A stretch of DNA of 64,000 nt from Acidobacteriota bacterium (GCA_016213775.1 JACQZR010000022.1:1-64000); one strand, 5' to 3'; numbered from the stretch's first letter, positions 7,727-17,522 are shown. Notes: generated by a model not told the origin, from the sequence alone. Numbers and translations: made by a program.

Positions 7727-10700
7727 CTAGTACAACTCCGCACTAATGCCAGATGCGACACTGTCGAAGCCCCCAGCAATCAGCACTGTCCCATTTCCCA
7801 ACAGAGTAGCCGTAGAGAAATAGCGCTTCGTCGACATATTCCCGGCTGCTGAGAAGAGCCCGGTTGAAGGATCATACAACTCGGCACTGGATCGAAACTC
7901 ACCGCCGAATCCCGCGACAATCAGAACCTTCCCATTGCTGAGTTTGGTCGCAGTGTGCGTATCGCGGGGCACCGTCATGCTGCCTGTTGGCGAGAAAGTT
8001 CCGCTGGCAGGATCGTACAGTTGCGCGGCTGCGGTATACGGCTGTCCTCCCGCGATGAGGACCTTGCCGCTATTCAACAGTGTGCCAGACGCATAATGCC
8101 AAGCGTAACTCATACTGCCCGTCGGAGAAAAGGTTCCTGTTGCCGGGTCGTATAGCTCTGCTGTCGCCAGGATGGTTCCATTCTGCCCGCCCGCAATCAG
8201 GACCTTACCGTTCATCAGCAATACGGCTGCCGGCGCTCCGCGGCCGGCAGACATTGTTCCAGTCAGCGTGAATGTGTTCGTGGCAGGATCGAATAACTCT
8301 GCCGTCGCGGGGTACCCGAATCCGAGGCCACCTGCGACCAGGACCTTTCCTGTGCCCAGCAATGTCAAAGTGTGACTGAAGCGCGGAAACGACATATCGG
8401 CAACTCGAGTGAATAGCCCGGTAGCCGGGTCGTACAGTTCCGCAATCGCCGTCGCGCCGGGATTACGGCCACCCGCTATCAGAACCTTGCCGTTGGCGAG
8501 TAGCGTAGCCCGATGTTCATAGCGTCCGATGCTCATGCTTCCGGTCGGCGTGAAAAGACCCGTCGTCGGATCGTACAACTCGGCAGTCGTCAAATACTGT
8601 TCGGGCGCGCCCATCCCTCCGGCAAGCAGGACTTTTCCGTTGTTGAGGAGCGTCGCGGTGTGGCAGTAGCGAGCGGTGCCGAGCATCCCGGTGGCAATAA
8701 AGCCCGGCGAGCGCACCGCGAGCATCGCGGAACCAGTAACCGTTCCGGCACTGGCGGAAACCGTCGCAGCTCCGCTTGCCGCCGCCGCGGCCATTCCGCT
8801 GTTACTCTCGTCATTGCTCACAGTCGCAACAGCCGGCCAGGAGGAACTCCACGACACTGATGTCAGTATCCGCGTGCTGTTGTCGGCGAACCGCCCAGTG
8901 GCAACAAATTGCTGCGCCGCAGTCGGCGAGATGGTGGCAGTGGCTGGGGTCACGGTGATGGAAACCAAACCTGCAGGTGCCAGTGTCTCTGGCTCAAACA
9001 GCTCTGCGCTTGGTATGAAGTATCCGGCATCGTAGCCGCCCGTCAGCAACAGGCGCCCGCTCGGCAACAGTGTTGCACGGTGAACCCAGCGCGCGGCTCG
9101 CATGTTGCCGATGCTGCTGAAACTCCGGCTGACAGGATCGTAGATCTCGGCACCGGCGATTGGTGTACCACCCCCAAGTTGGTTGTAGCCGCCGGCTATC
9201 AGAATCATCCCATTGCTCAGCAAAGTGGATGTGTGAACTACGCGCGTGTCCAGCATATCCCCCACAGCGGTGAATATCCCCGTCGCGGGGTCGTATAGTT
9301 CCGCGCTGCGCAAACGTACTCCACTCACGGTTCCCATGTAGCTCCCCCCGGACAGCAGCACTTTGCCGTCATTGAGCAACGTGGCAGCATGGGAACCGCG
9401 CACCGCCACCATGCTTCCCGTGGCGCTGAATGATTCCGTCAGTGGGTCGAAGACTTCCGCCACAGTCGGAGAACCGGCGTACACCTGGTTCCCCGCGATC
9501 AACACCCGGCCGTCGGCAAGCAGGGTGGCTGTATGTCCTGTCCGCTCGAACAGCATGCTGCCGCAAAGATGGAATGTTCGACCTACGGGATCGTACACCT
9601 CGGCGGTTCCGGGAGATCCGTAGCCTCCCGTGGCGAGCACCTTGCCGCTCTTCAGCACGGTTAAAGTTGGTCCAATGCGGTAAGTCGACATGCTCCCCAC
9701 CGCCGTGAACGAGCCCGTTGTTGGATCGTAGATTTCAGCCGTTGCAGTCGCCCCTCCTACTACCAGCACGGTGCCGTCGTTCATGAGCACTGCCTGGTGC
9801 TGGTAGCGCCCGATCATCATTGACCCGGTAGGCGTAAACAGTCCTGTTGCCGGGTCGTATAGCTCGGTGCTCGCCGAGTAGCCGGCAGTGGTTGATATCA
9901 TGCCTCCCGCAATTAGCACCTTTCCATTGTTCAGCAATGTGGCCGTGTGCCCTGAACGTCCGGTATTCATGGTCCCGGTGAACGTGAACGCCACTTTCAC
10001 CGTCAACGTCGTTTGGCCGGCGACCGGTCCCGATGCCGCGGAGATGGTAGTCATGCCCGATCCCTGTCCGCTAAACCGGCCGTATCCATGGTTCCCGGCG
10101 ACCCCTGGCGCGGAACTACTCCACATGGCTGAGTTCGTCAGGTTCTGGGTCGTCCCATCCGTGTAGCTGCCGGTCGCGGTGAACTGCTTTGTCTGGCCAA
10201 ACCAAATCGTCGGGTCGGCTGGTGTCACCTGAATGGTTGTCAAAGCGTATCCAAAGCCACTCAGCGATACCACCTGAGGACTGTTGCCCGCGCTGTTGCT
10301 GATCGTTACGCTCCCAATCCGGTTCCCGGGCGCCGTGGGGGTGAAGTACACGTTGATGACACAACTCGCTCCGCTGGCGAGACTGGCGGGACAATTATTG
10401 GTCTGCTGAAAATCGCCGGTGGTGCCGACGGCAATGTTGTTCACGTTTCCGTTCCCGGTGTTGGTCATAGTCACCGATTTGGCGGCGCTTTCCGTACCGG
10501 CCAACTGCCGGTCAAAAGTCAGACTTCCAGGCGAAACCGTCACTGGCGGCGCGACGCCGTTTCCGGTCAGGCTGAGCACTTGTGGGCTATTTGTCGCGGC
10601 GTCCGTAATAGTCACGGCTCCTGTTCGCGCACCCGTCGCCGCCGGAGAAAACCGGACACTGATCGTGCAACTGCCGCCTGCGGCCAGGCTCACGCCGCAG

Positions 10701-11524
10701 GTATTGGTTTGTGTGAAATCACCACTGGACACTATGCTTGTGATGGCGATTGGGATGCTCGAGCTGTTCGTGAGCGTGGCGGTTTGTGCGCTACCGGTTA
10801 CCCCTACCGTTTGGCTACCGAAATTCAGGCTGCTGGAAAGGGTCAGATTGACGATACCGGTTCCGCTCAGCGGAATGACCTCCGGACTCAGAATGGCGCT
10901 GTGAATGATTGAGAGCAGCCCGCTGCGGACGCCCATCGCCGTCGCGATGAAGCTGACGTTGATCGTACAAGTGGCTCCAGGAGCAAGGCTCACGCCACAG
11001 TCATTCGTCGCGAAATAATCTCCGCTCGCGGTGATTCCTGCGATGTTCAACGCCACTGTCTGGTTGTTTTTGAGCTTCAAACCGAGCGTGGAGCCTGCGA
11101 CACCTACGACACGGCTCCCGAACGAGAGACTGGTTGGACTTACCGTGGCAGGTTCCACTCCAGTACCGGACAAGGTGATCATGTGCGGGTTTCCGGGAGC
11201 GTTATGGACGATGGTGACAACGCCATTCCTGCTGCCGGCGGCTGTAGGAGTGAACGTCACCGTGATCTTACACTTGTTCCCTGGCGCCAACGACGAGCCG
11301 CAATCGTTGGCGGCTGCGAAATCCCCGGATGCGGTGATACTTGTAATGGACAACGAAGCTGTGCCGCTATTCGTCAGCGTCTCGCCCTTGGGGCCACTTG
11401 TAGTAAAAACCACCATCTTGCCGTTGAAAGAGATATCCGTCGCGGAAAGTGATACCGCGGGGACACTTTGAGCACTTGCCTGCATAGACAGGCTGAGAAG
11501 GAGGACGAGCGTTGGGGTCAGCAA
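7727..11524 (-). CDS. secreted protein with choice-of-anchor D-like, Big2-like and two Kelch-propeller blocks
   Basis: The product has 1265 residues with a signal peptide ending QASAQ. Four repeats of about 100 residues (roughly 25-425) are of the ASPM-SPD-2-Hydin/choice-of-anchor D kind, with SLSFGSRVVG-like starts and GASCTINV-like centres. A Big2-type domain (about 427-505), seven Kelch repeats (about 510-850), a second Big2-type domain (about 853-940) and seven more Kelch repeats (about 950-1265) follow. Each Kelch unit reads like HTATLLNNGKVLIAGG then AELYDPATGLFTPTGSM. Seven units per block predicts two seven-bladed propellers. The chain ends with the last blade. It is divergent from the ECF sigma gene, which may control it. 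Adhesion or polymer binding is a guess. Confidence 0.85.
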   Translation of the reverse strand: MLTPTLVLLLSLSMQASAQSVPAVSLSATDISFNGKMVVFTTSGPKGETLTNSGTASLSITSITASGDFAAANDCGSSLAPGNKCKITVTFTPTAAGSRNGVVTIVHNAPGNPHMITLSGTGVEPATVSPTSLSFGSRVVGVAGSTLGLKLKNNQTVALNIAGITASGDYFATNDCGVSLAPGATCTINVSFIATAMGVRSGLLSIIHSAILSPEVIPLSGTGIVNLTLSSSLNFGSQTVGVTGSAQTATLTNSSSIPIAITSIVSSGDFTQTNTCGVSLAAGGSCTISVRFSPAATGARTGAVTITDAATNSPQVLSLTGNGVAPPVTVSPGSLTFDRQLAGTESAAKSVTMTNTGNGNVNNIAVGTTGDFQQTNNCPASLASGASCVINVYFTPTAPGNRIGSVTISNSAGNSPQVVSLSGFGYALTTIQVTPADPTIWFGQTKQFTATGSYTDGTTQNLTNSAMWSSSAPGVAGNHGYGRFSGQGSGMTTISAASGPVAGQTTLTVKVAFTFTGTMNTGRSGHTATLLNNGKVLIAGGMISTTAGYSASTELYDPATGLFTPTGSMMIGRYQHQAVLMNDGTVLVVGGATATAEIYDPTTGSFTAVGSMSTYRIGPTLTVLKSGKVLATGGYGSPGTAEVYDPVGRTFHLCGSMLFERTGHTATLLADGRVLIAGNQVYAGSPTVAEVFDPLTESFSATGSMVAVRGSHAATLLNDGKVLLSGGSYMGTVSGVRLRSAELYDPATGIFTAVGDMLDTRVVHTSTLLSNGMILIAGGYNQLGGGTPIAGAEIYDPVSRSFSSIGNMRAARWVHRATLLPSGRLLLTGGYDAGYFIPSAELFEPETLAPAGLVSITVTPATATISPTAAQQFVATGRFADNSTRILTSVSWSSSWPAVATVSNDESNSGMAAAAASGAATVSASAGTVTGSAMLAVRSPGFIATGMLGTARYCHTATLLNNGKVLLAGGMGAPEQYLTTAELYDPTTGLFTPTGSMSIGRYEHRATLLANGKVLIAGGRNPGATAIAELYDPATGLFTRVADMSFPRFSHTLTLLGTGKVLVAGGLGFGYPATAELFDPATNTFTLTGTMSAGRGAPAAVLLMNGKVLIAGGQNGTILATAELYDPATGTFSPTGSMSYAWHYASGTLLNSGKVLIAGGQPYTAAAQLYDPASGTFSPTGSMTVPRDTHTATKLSNGKVLIVAGFGGEFRSSAELYDPSTGLFSAAGNMSTKRYFSTATLLGNGTVLIAGGFDSVASGISAELY

Positions 11525-11617
11525 GGTATTGCTCCTTTGGTCATAACTGGACGAATGAAAACGTCATGCCAACAAGCGTCAACGCCGCAGAATTGTGGTC
11601 ACCTTTTTTGCAACCTG

Positions 11618-12205
11618 ATGTATAATCTCCGCAGCACCGTGACCCTTGGCGATATTACGTCCGAGCTGACACGCCTGAAGGCCGGAACGCCGGAAGGTTG
11701 GCAGATGGTGATCCCGAAAGTGTACGATGAGCTGCGGCGCCTTGCCGCCGCCCGCCTTTCGCACGAATCGGAAAACCACACATTACAGCCGACGGAGCTA
11801 GTTCACGAGGCATACATGCGTCTGATCCACCAACGTCAGGTTGACTGGGCGAGCCGGACCCATTTCTTCGGGGTTGCGGCACAATTGATGCGATTGATAC
11901 TGATCGACTACGCGCGTCGAGGCAGCCGCGCGAAACGGACCACGCCGGCGTGGCGAGTGGACGTCAGTTTCGTCGATTCCCGAACCAGGACGATCGACCT
12001 GGAAGCACTTGACCAAGCTCTCGACCGGCTCACCCAAGTCGATCCCCGTCAAAGCCTGATCGTCGAGATGCGCTACTTCGGCGGGTTGACGGTTGACGAA
12101 ACGGCGGCGGAGTTGGGTATCTCGCCGAAGACCGTACGCCGTGATTGGAACGTCGCGCGCGCATGGCTCTACGGCGAACTGCATAGGGAGTCGCGTGAGT
12201 CCTGA
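11618..12205 (+). CDS. ECF-type RNA polymerase sigma factor (acidobacterial TIGR02999-like)
   Basis: The product has about 195 residues. Region 2 is visible (VYDELRRLAAARLSHE, HTLQPTELVHEAYMRLI, FFGVAAQLMRLILIDYAR) and region 4 (VEMRYFGGLTVDETAAELG, ISPKTVRRDW). This is the acidobacterial/planctomycete ECF group whose genes sit beside Ser/Thr kinases. The start is uncertain: ATG 11618 is used, but GTG 11639 fits the family length, and a TATAAT at 11621-11626 would place transcription just before that GTG. The last codons overlap the kinase start at 12195, so the two are translationally coupled. No zinc-finger anti-sigma gene is adjacent; regulation by the coupled kinase is inferred. Confidence 0.9.
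   Translation: MYNLRSTVTLGDITSELTRLKAGTPEGWQMVIPKVYDELRRLAAARLSHESENHTLQPTELVHEAYMRLIHQRQVDWASRTHFFGVAAQLMRLILIDYARRGSRAKRTTPAWRVDVSFVDSRTRTIDLEALDQALDRLTQVDPRQSLIVEMRYFGGLTVDETAAELGISPKTVRRDWNVARAWLYGELHRESRES
11621..11626 (+). promoter_or_regulatory. possible -10 box before the alternative sigma start
   Basis: TATAAT is a perfect -10 hexamer. No good -35 box lies 16-18 bp upstream. If used, transcription would begin near 11633 and favour the GTG start at 11639. Confidence 0.35.
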
Positions 12206-14507
12206 GCGATGGGAGCGTGTCAAGGATATCTTTGACGCGGCTCTCGATCTCGATGCCGCGGCCCGGCCCGGCTTTCTCGCGCAGTCCTGCCTGGCCGACG
12301 AAGAACTGCGCGCGGAAGTGGAGCGCTTGCTCAGCCAGCACGAGCAGGCCGATTCTTCGTTCCTTCGCACACCCCCTGGCGGCGGTGTCATTGACAGTGG
12401 CGAGGAGGTCTCCCGCCAAGGCCTCACGCTGAACGGCCGCTACCGTATTGAGCGAGAACTGGGGCGTGGCGGTAGTGGTGTAGTTTACCTCGCCCGCGAT
12501 GAACAGCTTCTCGACCGGCTCGTGGTGGTGAAGTTCCTGCATGAGCGTGTCGAGCGGCATCCGGTGCTCCGCGCCCGGTTTCGTAGTGAAATGGAGGCGC
12601 TGGCCCGCATCAGCCATCCCGGTGTCGTCAGCGTGCTCGATGTTGGCGAATTGCACGACGGCGCGCGATACCTCGTGATGGAATACGTCGAAGGCGTGAC
12701 TTTGCGTTCCGAGATAAACGCCGGCGGTCTCGAGTTGCACCGCGCGGCCCGGCTCGTGCGCCATATCTGTGCCGCTCTCACAGCCGCACACGAGAAAGGG
12801 ATCTTCCATAGGGATCTCAAGCCGGAAAACATCATGGTGCTGCGCGCAGGTGAAGAAGATGAGTCAGTCAAACTCATTGACTTCGGGATCGCCAAGGTAG
12901 AGCAATCTCAGTTGAAGGCCCGGACGGAAACATGGACCTTTGTAGGTACCATCAATTACGTCTCCCCGGAGCAGTTGCTCGGAAAGGCTGGGACGGCGAC
13001 TGACATTTGGGCGCTCGGCGTGATTGCGTATGAGATGGTGACGGGCCGGCGGCCGTATCAGCCGGAGACGCCGTTCCATCTGTATGAAATGCAGCGCTCG
13101 CAGAGGTTCCCGGATCCCGCGCGTCTGCGTCGCCGATTGCCGGCGGGTGCGCGTGCGGCCATCCTCAAAGCGCTCTCGTTTCGTCCGGAAGACAGGCAGC
13201 CGACCCCGGCGGAATTCGCACGGGAATTCGCCAGTGCTCTGGATGCCGGCAGGTTTGGCGATTCACTCGCCCACGCCTGGATCGCGATACGCCGTCCGCG
13301 CATGAGACTGGTCACGCTCACGGCGCTGGCTGCTCTTTCCGTGCTCTCCGTGTGGCTGCTGGCGGGCCGCGTTGGAGGTCTTACGCGCTCCGGTTCGATT
13401 GCTGCAAACGGTGTGAGAGCGCTTGACCTTTCCATCAACACTCCGACCGGCGTCGCGATGGACAGCCGAGGCAACGTCTATTTCTCCGAATACGCCAATA
13501 ACAGGGTCTGGCGCGTGGACCGGTCCGGGATGGCCGCGCCCTTTGCGGGAACCGGCCTTGCGGGGTTCACCGGAAACGGGGGACTGGCGGTCCGTGCCCA
13601 GATTGAAAGCCCGCGCACGCTGACCGTGGACGGGGACAAATACCTGTACCTCGTGGAGACTACCACTGACCGTGTGAGGCGAGTGGACCTGGCAAGCGGT
13701 ATCATTTCTCACGTACTCGGAACGGGCCGCCCGCGCTTCAATGGAGATGGAAGGCCCGCTGTGGAGACGAGTTTCAGCGAAGGGCTCGGACTGGCTGTGG
13801 ATTCACAGGGCAATCTATACTTCGCCGATACCAACAACCATCGAATCCGGCGCCTGTCGGCGGCGGATGGGCTGGTCTCGACGATCGCGGGCACGGGAAC
13901 CGATGGCTCCACCGGCGACGGCGGACCGGCAGTAGCGGCGCGGCTCGCCAGGCCCTCCGGACTTGCGCTTCATCCGAACGGGGATTTGTATCTCTTCGAA
14001 GTGAACACCCAACGGCTGCGGCGGATCCGTGATGGCAGGATCGAGACGATTGCCGGGAGCGAGGCTGGTCCGATGGAGGGCCCTGCCGGCAAAGTCCGAC
14101 TGGGACCGTCAACGGGAATTGCGATTGATCCTCAGGGCGAGAATCTCTATTTCACCGAAGAGTCGCTGGATACGGTGCGGAAGCTGCATCTCGCCAGCGG
14201 GCTGATCACGATCGTCGCCGGCAACGGCACTAGCGGGTATTCAGGGGATGGCGGACCGGCAAGGATGGCGACCATGGCCAACCCCACAGGCATCGCTGTG
14301 GATCGTGAAGGATTTGTTTATGTCGCGGAGGCGATGAGTAACAGGATTCGCCGCATTTCACCTGCGGGAGTGATTTCTACTTTTGCCGGGGGCAAGGTGC
14401 CGTATGCTCGCGATTTTCCACCCCTGGGTTTGATCCAGTTGGCGCGGCAGGCGAAATCAACGGCTCGCCCCCTGACGGTATTGCTCTCCCCATACCGATG
14501 GTGGTGA
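12195..14507 (+). CDS. membrane Ser/Thr protein kinase with extracytoplasmic NHL-repeat sensor
   Basis: The product has 770 residues. A helical N-terminal adaptor (about 1-75, SPERWERVKDIFDAALDLD) precedes a Hanks-type kinase (about 83-345) with GRGGSG, VVVKFL, HRDLKPENIMV, LIDFGIAK and VSPEQLLG. One membrane helix follows (LTALAALSVLSVWLLAG, near 375-395), then at least five NHL-type repeats (GNVYFSEYANNRVWRVD, GNLYFADTNNHRIRRL, GFVYVAEAMSNRIRRI) alternating with STGDGGPA-like loops. The GTG at 12195 lies inside the end of the sigma gene and has AGGGAG four bases before it. The outer propeller presumably senses a ligand or partner and the kinase may act on the coupled sigma factor. Confidence 0.9.
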   Translation: MSPERWERVKDIFDAALDLDAAARPGFLAQSCLADEELRAEVERLLSQHEQADSSFLRTPPGGGVIDSGEEVSRQGLTLNGRYRIERELGRGGSGVVYLARDEQLLDRLVVVKFLHERVERHPVLRARFRSEMEALARISHPGVVSVLDVGELHDGARYLVMEYVEGVTLRSEINAGGLELHRAARLVRHICAALTAAHEKGIFHRDLKPENIMVLRAGEEDESVKLIDFGIAKVEQSQLKARTETWTFVGTINYVSPEQLLGKAGTATDIWALGVIAYEMVTGRRPYQPETPFHLYEMQRSQRFPDPARLRRRLPAGARAAILKALSFRPEDRQPTPAEFAREFASALDAGRFGDSLAHAWIAIRRPRMRLVTLTALAALSVLSVWLLAGRVGGLTRSGSIAANGVRALDLSINTPTGVAMDSRGNVYFSEYANNRVWRVDRSGMAAPFAGTGLAGFTGNGGLAVRAQIESPRTLTVDGDKYLYLVETTTDRVRRVDLASGIISHVLGTGRPRFNGDGRPAVETSFSEGLGLAVDSQGNLYFADTNNHRIRRLSAADGLVSTIAGTGTDGSTGDGGPAVAARLARPSGLALHPNGDLYLFEVNTQRLRRIRDGRIETIAGSEAGPMEGPAGKVRLGPSTGIAIDPQGENLYFTEESLDTVRKLHLASGLITIVAGNGTSGYSGDGGPARMATMANPTGIAVDREGFVYVAEAMSNRIRRISPAGVISTFAGGKVPYARDFPPLGLIQLARQAKSTARPLTVLLSPYRWW

Positions 14508-14563
14508 AATCGTTCAGGACGCCGATTCAAGGAATCCGACCACCGATTTCGAGGACTATTGAT

Positions 14564-15859
14564 ATGAGCACAAAAACAAGGGCCGCTCTCAACGTGAAGC
14601 TCTACCGTTCCAACCTCCCCATTGTCGAGGAAGGCGCTTCAGAGACCGTGCAGGCCGCAGCCGTGGCCGGCGGCGGCGTGCTGCGCTGCTTCCCCAGTTT
14701 CGTCGGACGCAAGTTTTGCCTCCCGGGAAAGAACCTGGAACTCGTCGACGAGGATTACTTCCCGGAAGGTCCCCACGGATGGGCCATCGACGAGCGCTGG
14801 AATGGCAGTGCAATCCTCGCCGACACCGGCAACGGCATCCACGGCGAGGGTCTTTGCCACTTCCACCATCCCGACGGTTTCCTCATCCCAATGGACGCGG
14901 CCGTCCACGGAGCCCCCAACTTCATGGTCGGCCCTATCTACCGCACCCTCGGTGGCACCGGCTTCTATAACAAGGAGTTCGACAACCTGTACCCGCTCGG
15001 CCACCACATGCATCCGTTCAAACCCGAGGCGTACAACTTCAATCCGTGGCGCAACAAGCGCTACAAGAACGATTGCCACACCTCCGTCGGCCTGCTCGAC
15101 TATTTCGACGAGGAGATGCTCGCTGATGCCGTGCGCGACTTCATCGACGGCAAGGACAATCACATCCGCAGCCACGCCCGCCACTTCATGGTGCGCATGG
15201 GCACCGGCTTCTTCACACCGACGCGCATCCTCCACGGACCTGCCGCCGTCAACACCGAAGAGCCGCAGCGCGATCGCGACGACTTCCGCTTCTACCAGAG
15301 CCACGTGCTCTGCCCCGATGGCGAAGTTTTCCTCGGCCATGAACTGCTGTTCCGCCACCTCCCCGAAGGGCTCGAAGGCGAGGAGCGCGTGCAGCGGCTT
15401 GTCTCCGACATCGACATGCCCCGTAACCTCGACCCTCACATCGTGGAAAAGCACATGTTGATGCCCGTTCTTGACGAAGAGGTGAGCCACGGCGGATTCC
15501 GTGACGAATGGCGCGTGTATGGCAAGCCCTACGGCGATGAGTTGTTCAGCCTACGCCAGTTCGAACTGGCCCCGGGCGCCGAGACCGTCCTCACCGGACC
15601 TGCCGCGCTCTGTATCCTCCACTTCAGCCATGGCCACGGGCTGATTGGCAATCACAAGGTGGAAGTGAAGTCGGGAATCCGCCTCGGCGAACCGCTCGAC
15701 GATGAGTTCGTCATACCCTACGCACCGTCCAAGGCGCTTGGCGGTGTGCGCCTGATCAACACGAGTGCCACTGAGCCGCTGGTGGGCACGCGCTGTTGGG
15801 GGCCCGAAGCCTGGGGCCACAAAATGCCCAAAGCGCCGTTTGAAACCTGGCCTCGATAG
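14564..15859 (+). CDS. conserved cupin-like protein of unknown function
   Basis: The product has 431 residues and no signal peptide. It is rich in His and aromatic residues (GLCHFHHPDG, YPLGHHMHPFKPEAYNF, ALCILHFSHGHGLIGNHKVEV) and has a C-terminal part that looks like a double-stranded beta-helix (FELAPGAETVLTGPAALCI, SGIRLGEPL). This recalls metal-binding cupins such as type I mannose-6-phosphate isomerases, where similar C-terminal segments occur, but I cannot confirm the catalytic set. The ATG at 14564 is chosen; upstream in-frame codons belong to the 3' region of the kinase gene. It may be a sugar isomerase relative. Confidence 0.65.
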   Translation: MSTKTRAALNVKLYRSNLPIVEEGASETVQAAAVAGGGVLRCFPSFVGRKFCLPGKNLELVDEDYFPEGPHGWAIDERWNGSAILADTGNGIHGEGLCHFHHPDGFLIPMDAAVHGAPNFMVGPIYRTLGGTGFYNKEFDNLYPLGHHMHPFKPEAYNFNPWRNKRYKNDCHTSVGLLDYFDEEMLADAVRDFIDGKDNHIRSHARHFMVRMGTGFFTPTRILHGPAAVNTEEPQRDRDDFRFYQSHVLCPDGEVFLGHELLFRHLPEGLEGEERVQRLVSDIDMPRNLDPHIVEKHMLMPVLDEEVSHGGFRDEWRVYGKPYGDELFSLRQFELAPGAETVLTGPAALCILHFSHGHGLIGNHKVEVKSGIRLGEPLDDEFVIPYAPSKALGGVRLINTSATEPLVGTRCWGPEAWGHKMPKAPFETWPR

Positions 15860-15870
15860 GCCGGCGACAA

Positions 15871-17004
15871 TTACCGAGGTGCGGTGACGTCGACGGATAC
15901 CGTCGTGGCTGCCGGCGATGCGGCAGTGGCTCGCCCGGCTTGTCCCGGGGTCGCTGCGGCGCGTCCGCCGGCAGCTTGCGATCCCGGCCTGGGTGCGGCC
16001 TCGTCGGCGGTTTTGCGTTTCGCCATTGCAACGGCGGGGGTAGCGCGAAAGCTCTGTGCCGCGAGGCCGAATTCCCCTGGGTCCCCAATCACCTGTCCGG
16101 GGCGCTCGCGCGAAAGCACAACCTGGAACGTTTGTCCGGCTGCGTTGGGCGGGAAACGCAGTGTCTCGGTGAATCCTTTGCGCGCGCGCACCGAGGCAAT
16201 CACGCGCGTGGTGTTCGCGGCGGTGTTGCGAACCACCAGCGCCGCAAATCCATCCTCGGAGGGCAGAATTTGCACGCCCTCGGGCATCACCTGGTAATCG
16301 AAGGCGAGCAGCACAGGCGCGGCTTCTGCCTTCTTCACGTCTTCCTCTTTCTTCGCCTCATCACGACGCGCGGAGTCAGCGGCCACCACCTGTGGCGGCG
16401 GAGCCGTAGCGGCTGCCGCGGGTTGGGCCCGCTCCTCGGCGGCCTTGCTGACCTGCCCGATGACGACAGGCGCAGGCGCCTTAGGCGCGGGTTCGGCAGG
16501 GCCGGCTGCCACCTGCTCCCGTTTGCGCTGGCGCAGATCTTCCGATCGCGTCGCCACCTGCGTTTCAGCGGGTGTGGCGGCCGGGGGCGGAGGCGTAACA
16601 GCCGGAGCAGGGTGGGGAGCCGCCTGTTCCACCTTGGCGTACTCAGCCGCCGCCGGAACGCGCGGATTGCGGTTTGCCACCACCACCAGCACTACTGCGG
16701 CGGTAGCCACTGCTCCCACCGCGCCCCACGCCACTGGCGTCGTAAACCAGTGCACAATGCGCTGCCAAAGCGATTGCTCGGGAGTCAACGAGTCGATTAA
16801 CTCGCGGCGGACTCCAGGCTCGTCCAGCAACTGCCGCAAGCCTTCGTCCTCCAACAGCGAATCGAACAGTTCCTGATCGTTGAGCGCGGCCTGATACAGT
16901 TGCTGCTTTTCGGGATCGGTAAGGTTACCCGCGGCGAACCCGCCGAGCAGTTTGCCGGGCCCATCGAGTTTGGGATTCGGTTTGTGATCGTGCTTGTCGC
17001 TCAT
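15871..17004 (-). CDS. membrane anti-sigma-like protein with Pro/Ala-rich stalk
   Basis: The product has 377 residues: a cytoplasmic helical N-terminus (about 1-85, GNLTDPEKQQLYQAALNDQE), one membrane helix (WGAVGAVATAAVVLVVVAN, near 100-120), a long Ala/Pro/Lys-rich low-complexity stalk, a small beta domain (FDYQVMPEGVQILPSEDG, about 255-330) and a low-complexity tail. The start ATG at 17004 overlaps the TGA of the sigma gene (ATGA), which strongly suggests an anti-sigma role. The N-terminus lacks the HxxxCxxC zinc-finger motif, so if it binds sigma it does so through a different fold. The exported DUF-like domain could respond to envelope state. Confidence 0.7.
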   Translation of the reverse strand: MSDKHDHKPNPKLDGPGKLLGGFAAGNLTDPEKQQLYQAALNDQELFDSLLEDEGLRQLLDEPGVRRELIDSLTPEQSLWQRIVHWFTTPVAWGAVGAVATAAVVLVVVANRNPRVPAAAEYAKVEQAAPHPAPAVTPPPPAATPAETQVATRSEDLRQRKREQVAAGPAEPAPKAPAPVVIGQVSKAAEERAQPAAAATAPPPQVVAADSARRDEAKKEEDVKKAEAAPVLLAFDYQVMPEGVQILPSEDGFAALVVRNTAANTTRVIASVRARKGFTETLRFPPNAAGQTFQVVLSRERPGQVIGDPGEFGLAAQSFRATPAVAMAKRKTADEAAPRPGSQAAGGRAAATPGQAGRATAASPAATTVSVDVTAPR

Positions 17005-17522
17005 GTGGCTGCCTCCCGGCTCGATTGGAGCCAACTGCCGCCAAGCTTCTCCAAAAGTTGCTTGCGGCAACGGAAATCCCACGTGTAGATGGTGTTGATG
17101 GATGGCGTCTGGAAGATACGCTGGATTTCGGGAAAGCTCTTCCCTTCCAGCTTATAGCGCATCAGATCGCGGCAACGCTCGCCGAGTGTCGCCAGCGCAG
17201 CCTTCAGACGCGCGACGTTCTGTTTGCGCACTGCCAAGTCTTCCGGGTTGGTGGCCGGGTCCGGCAACGGCAACACGTCCACCTGCGCCTGGTTGTGCTC
17301 GCCACGGCGAAAGCTGGTGCGGCCGGCCGACATCATGTGAAACCTCGCAATCTGCAGGGAGAGCGGCACTAGTTCCGTCAGCTCGGTGACGTGCGCGTAC
17401 TTCTCCACCAGCAGGCGGAGAACCTCCTGGGCGACGTCCTCGGCCATCTCCCTACGATAACGAGATGCCGCGAACGCCACAATCCTTTCACGGAGAAGTT
17501 TGAGGACTTGTTCGCGATCCAC
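17001..17522 (-). CDS. ECF-like RNA polymerase sigma factor
   Basis: The product has 173 residues. Region 2 is seen as AASRYRREMAEDVAQEVLRLL and region 4 as LGERCRDLMRYKLEGKSFPE then TIYTWDFRCRKQLLEKL. It starts at a GTG and ends in an ATGA overlap with the anti-sigma-like gene. Region 4 has the helix-turn-helix form, although FPEIQRIFQTPSINTIYTW is divergent from common ECFs. The divergent neighbour at 17627 has its own strong ribosome site. Confidence 0.85.
   Translation of the reverse strand: MDREQVLKLLRERIVAFAASRYRREMAEDVAQEVLRLLVEKYAHVTELTELVPLSLQIARFHMMSAGRTSFRRGEHNQAQVDVLPLPDPATNPEDLAVRKQNVARLKAALATLGERCRDLMRYKLEGKSFPEIQRIFQTPSINTIYTWDFRCRKQLLEKLGGSWLQSSREAAT

Noticed and set aside
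14400-14563. Frameshift extending the NHL kinase into the frame GEINGSPPDGIALPIP
   Set aside because: The alternative frame has no NHL signature, and the kinase frame already ends after a complete repeat.
14639-15490. Long minus-strand frame opposite the cupin-like gene
   Set aside because: Composition (Val/Glu-rich, no motifs) is that of an antisense shadow in high-GC coding DNA.
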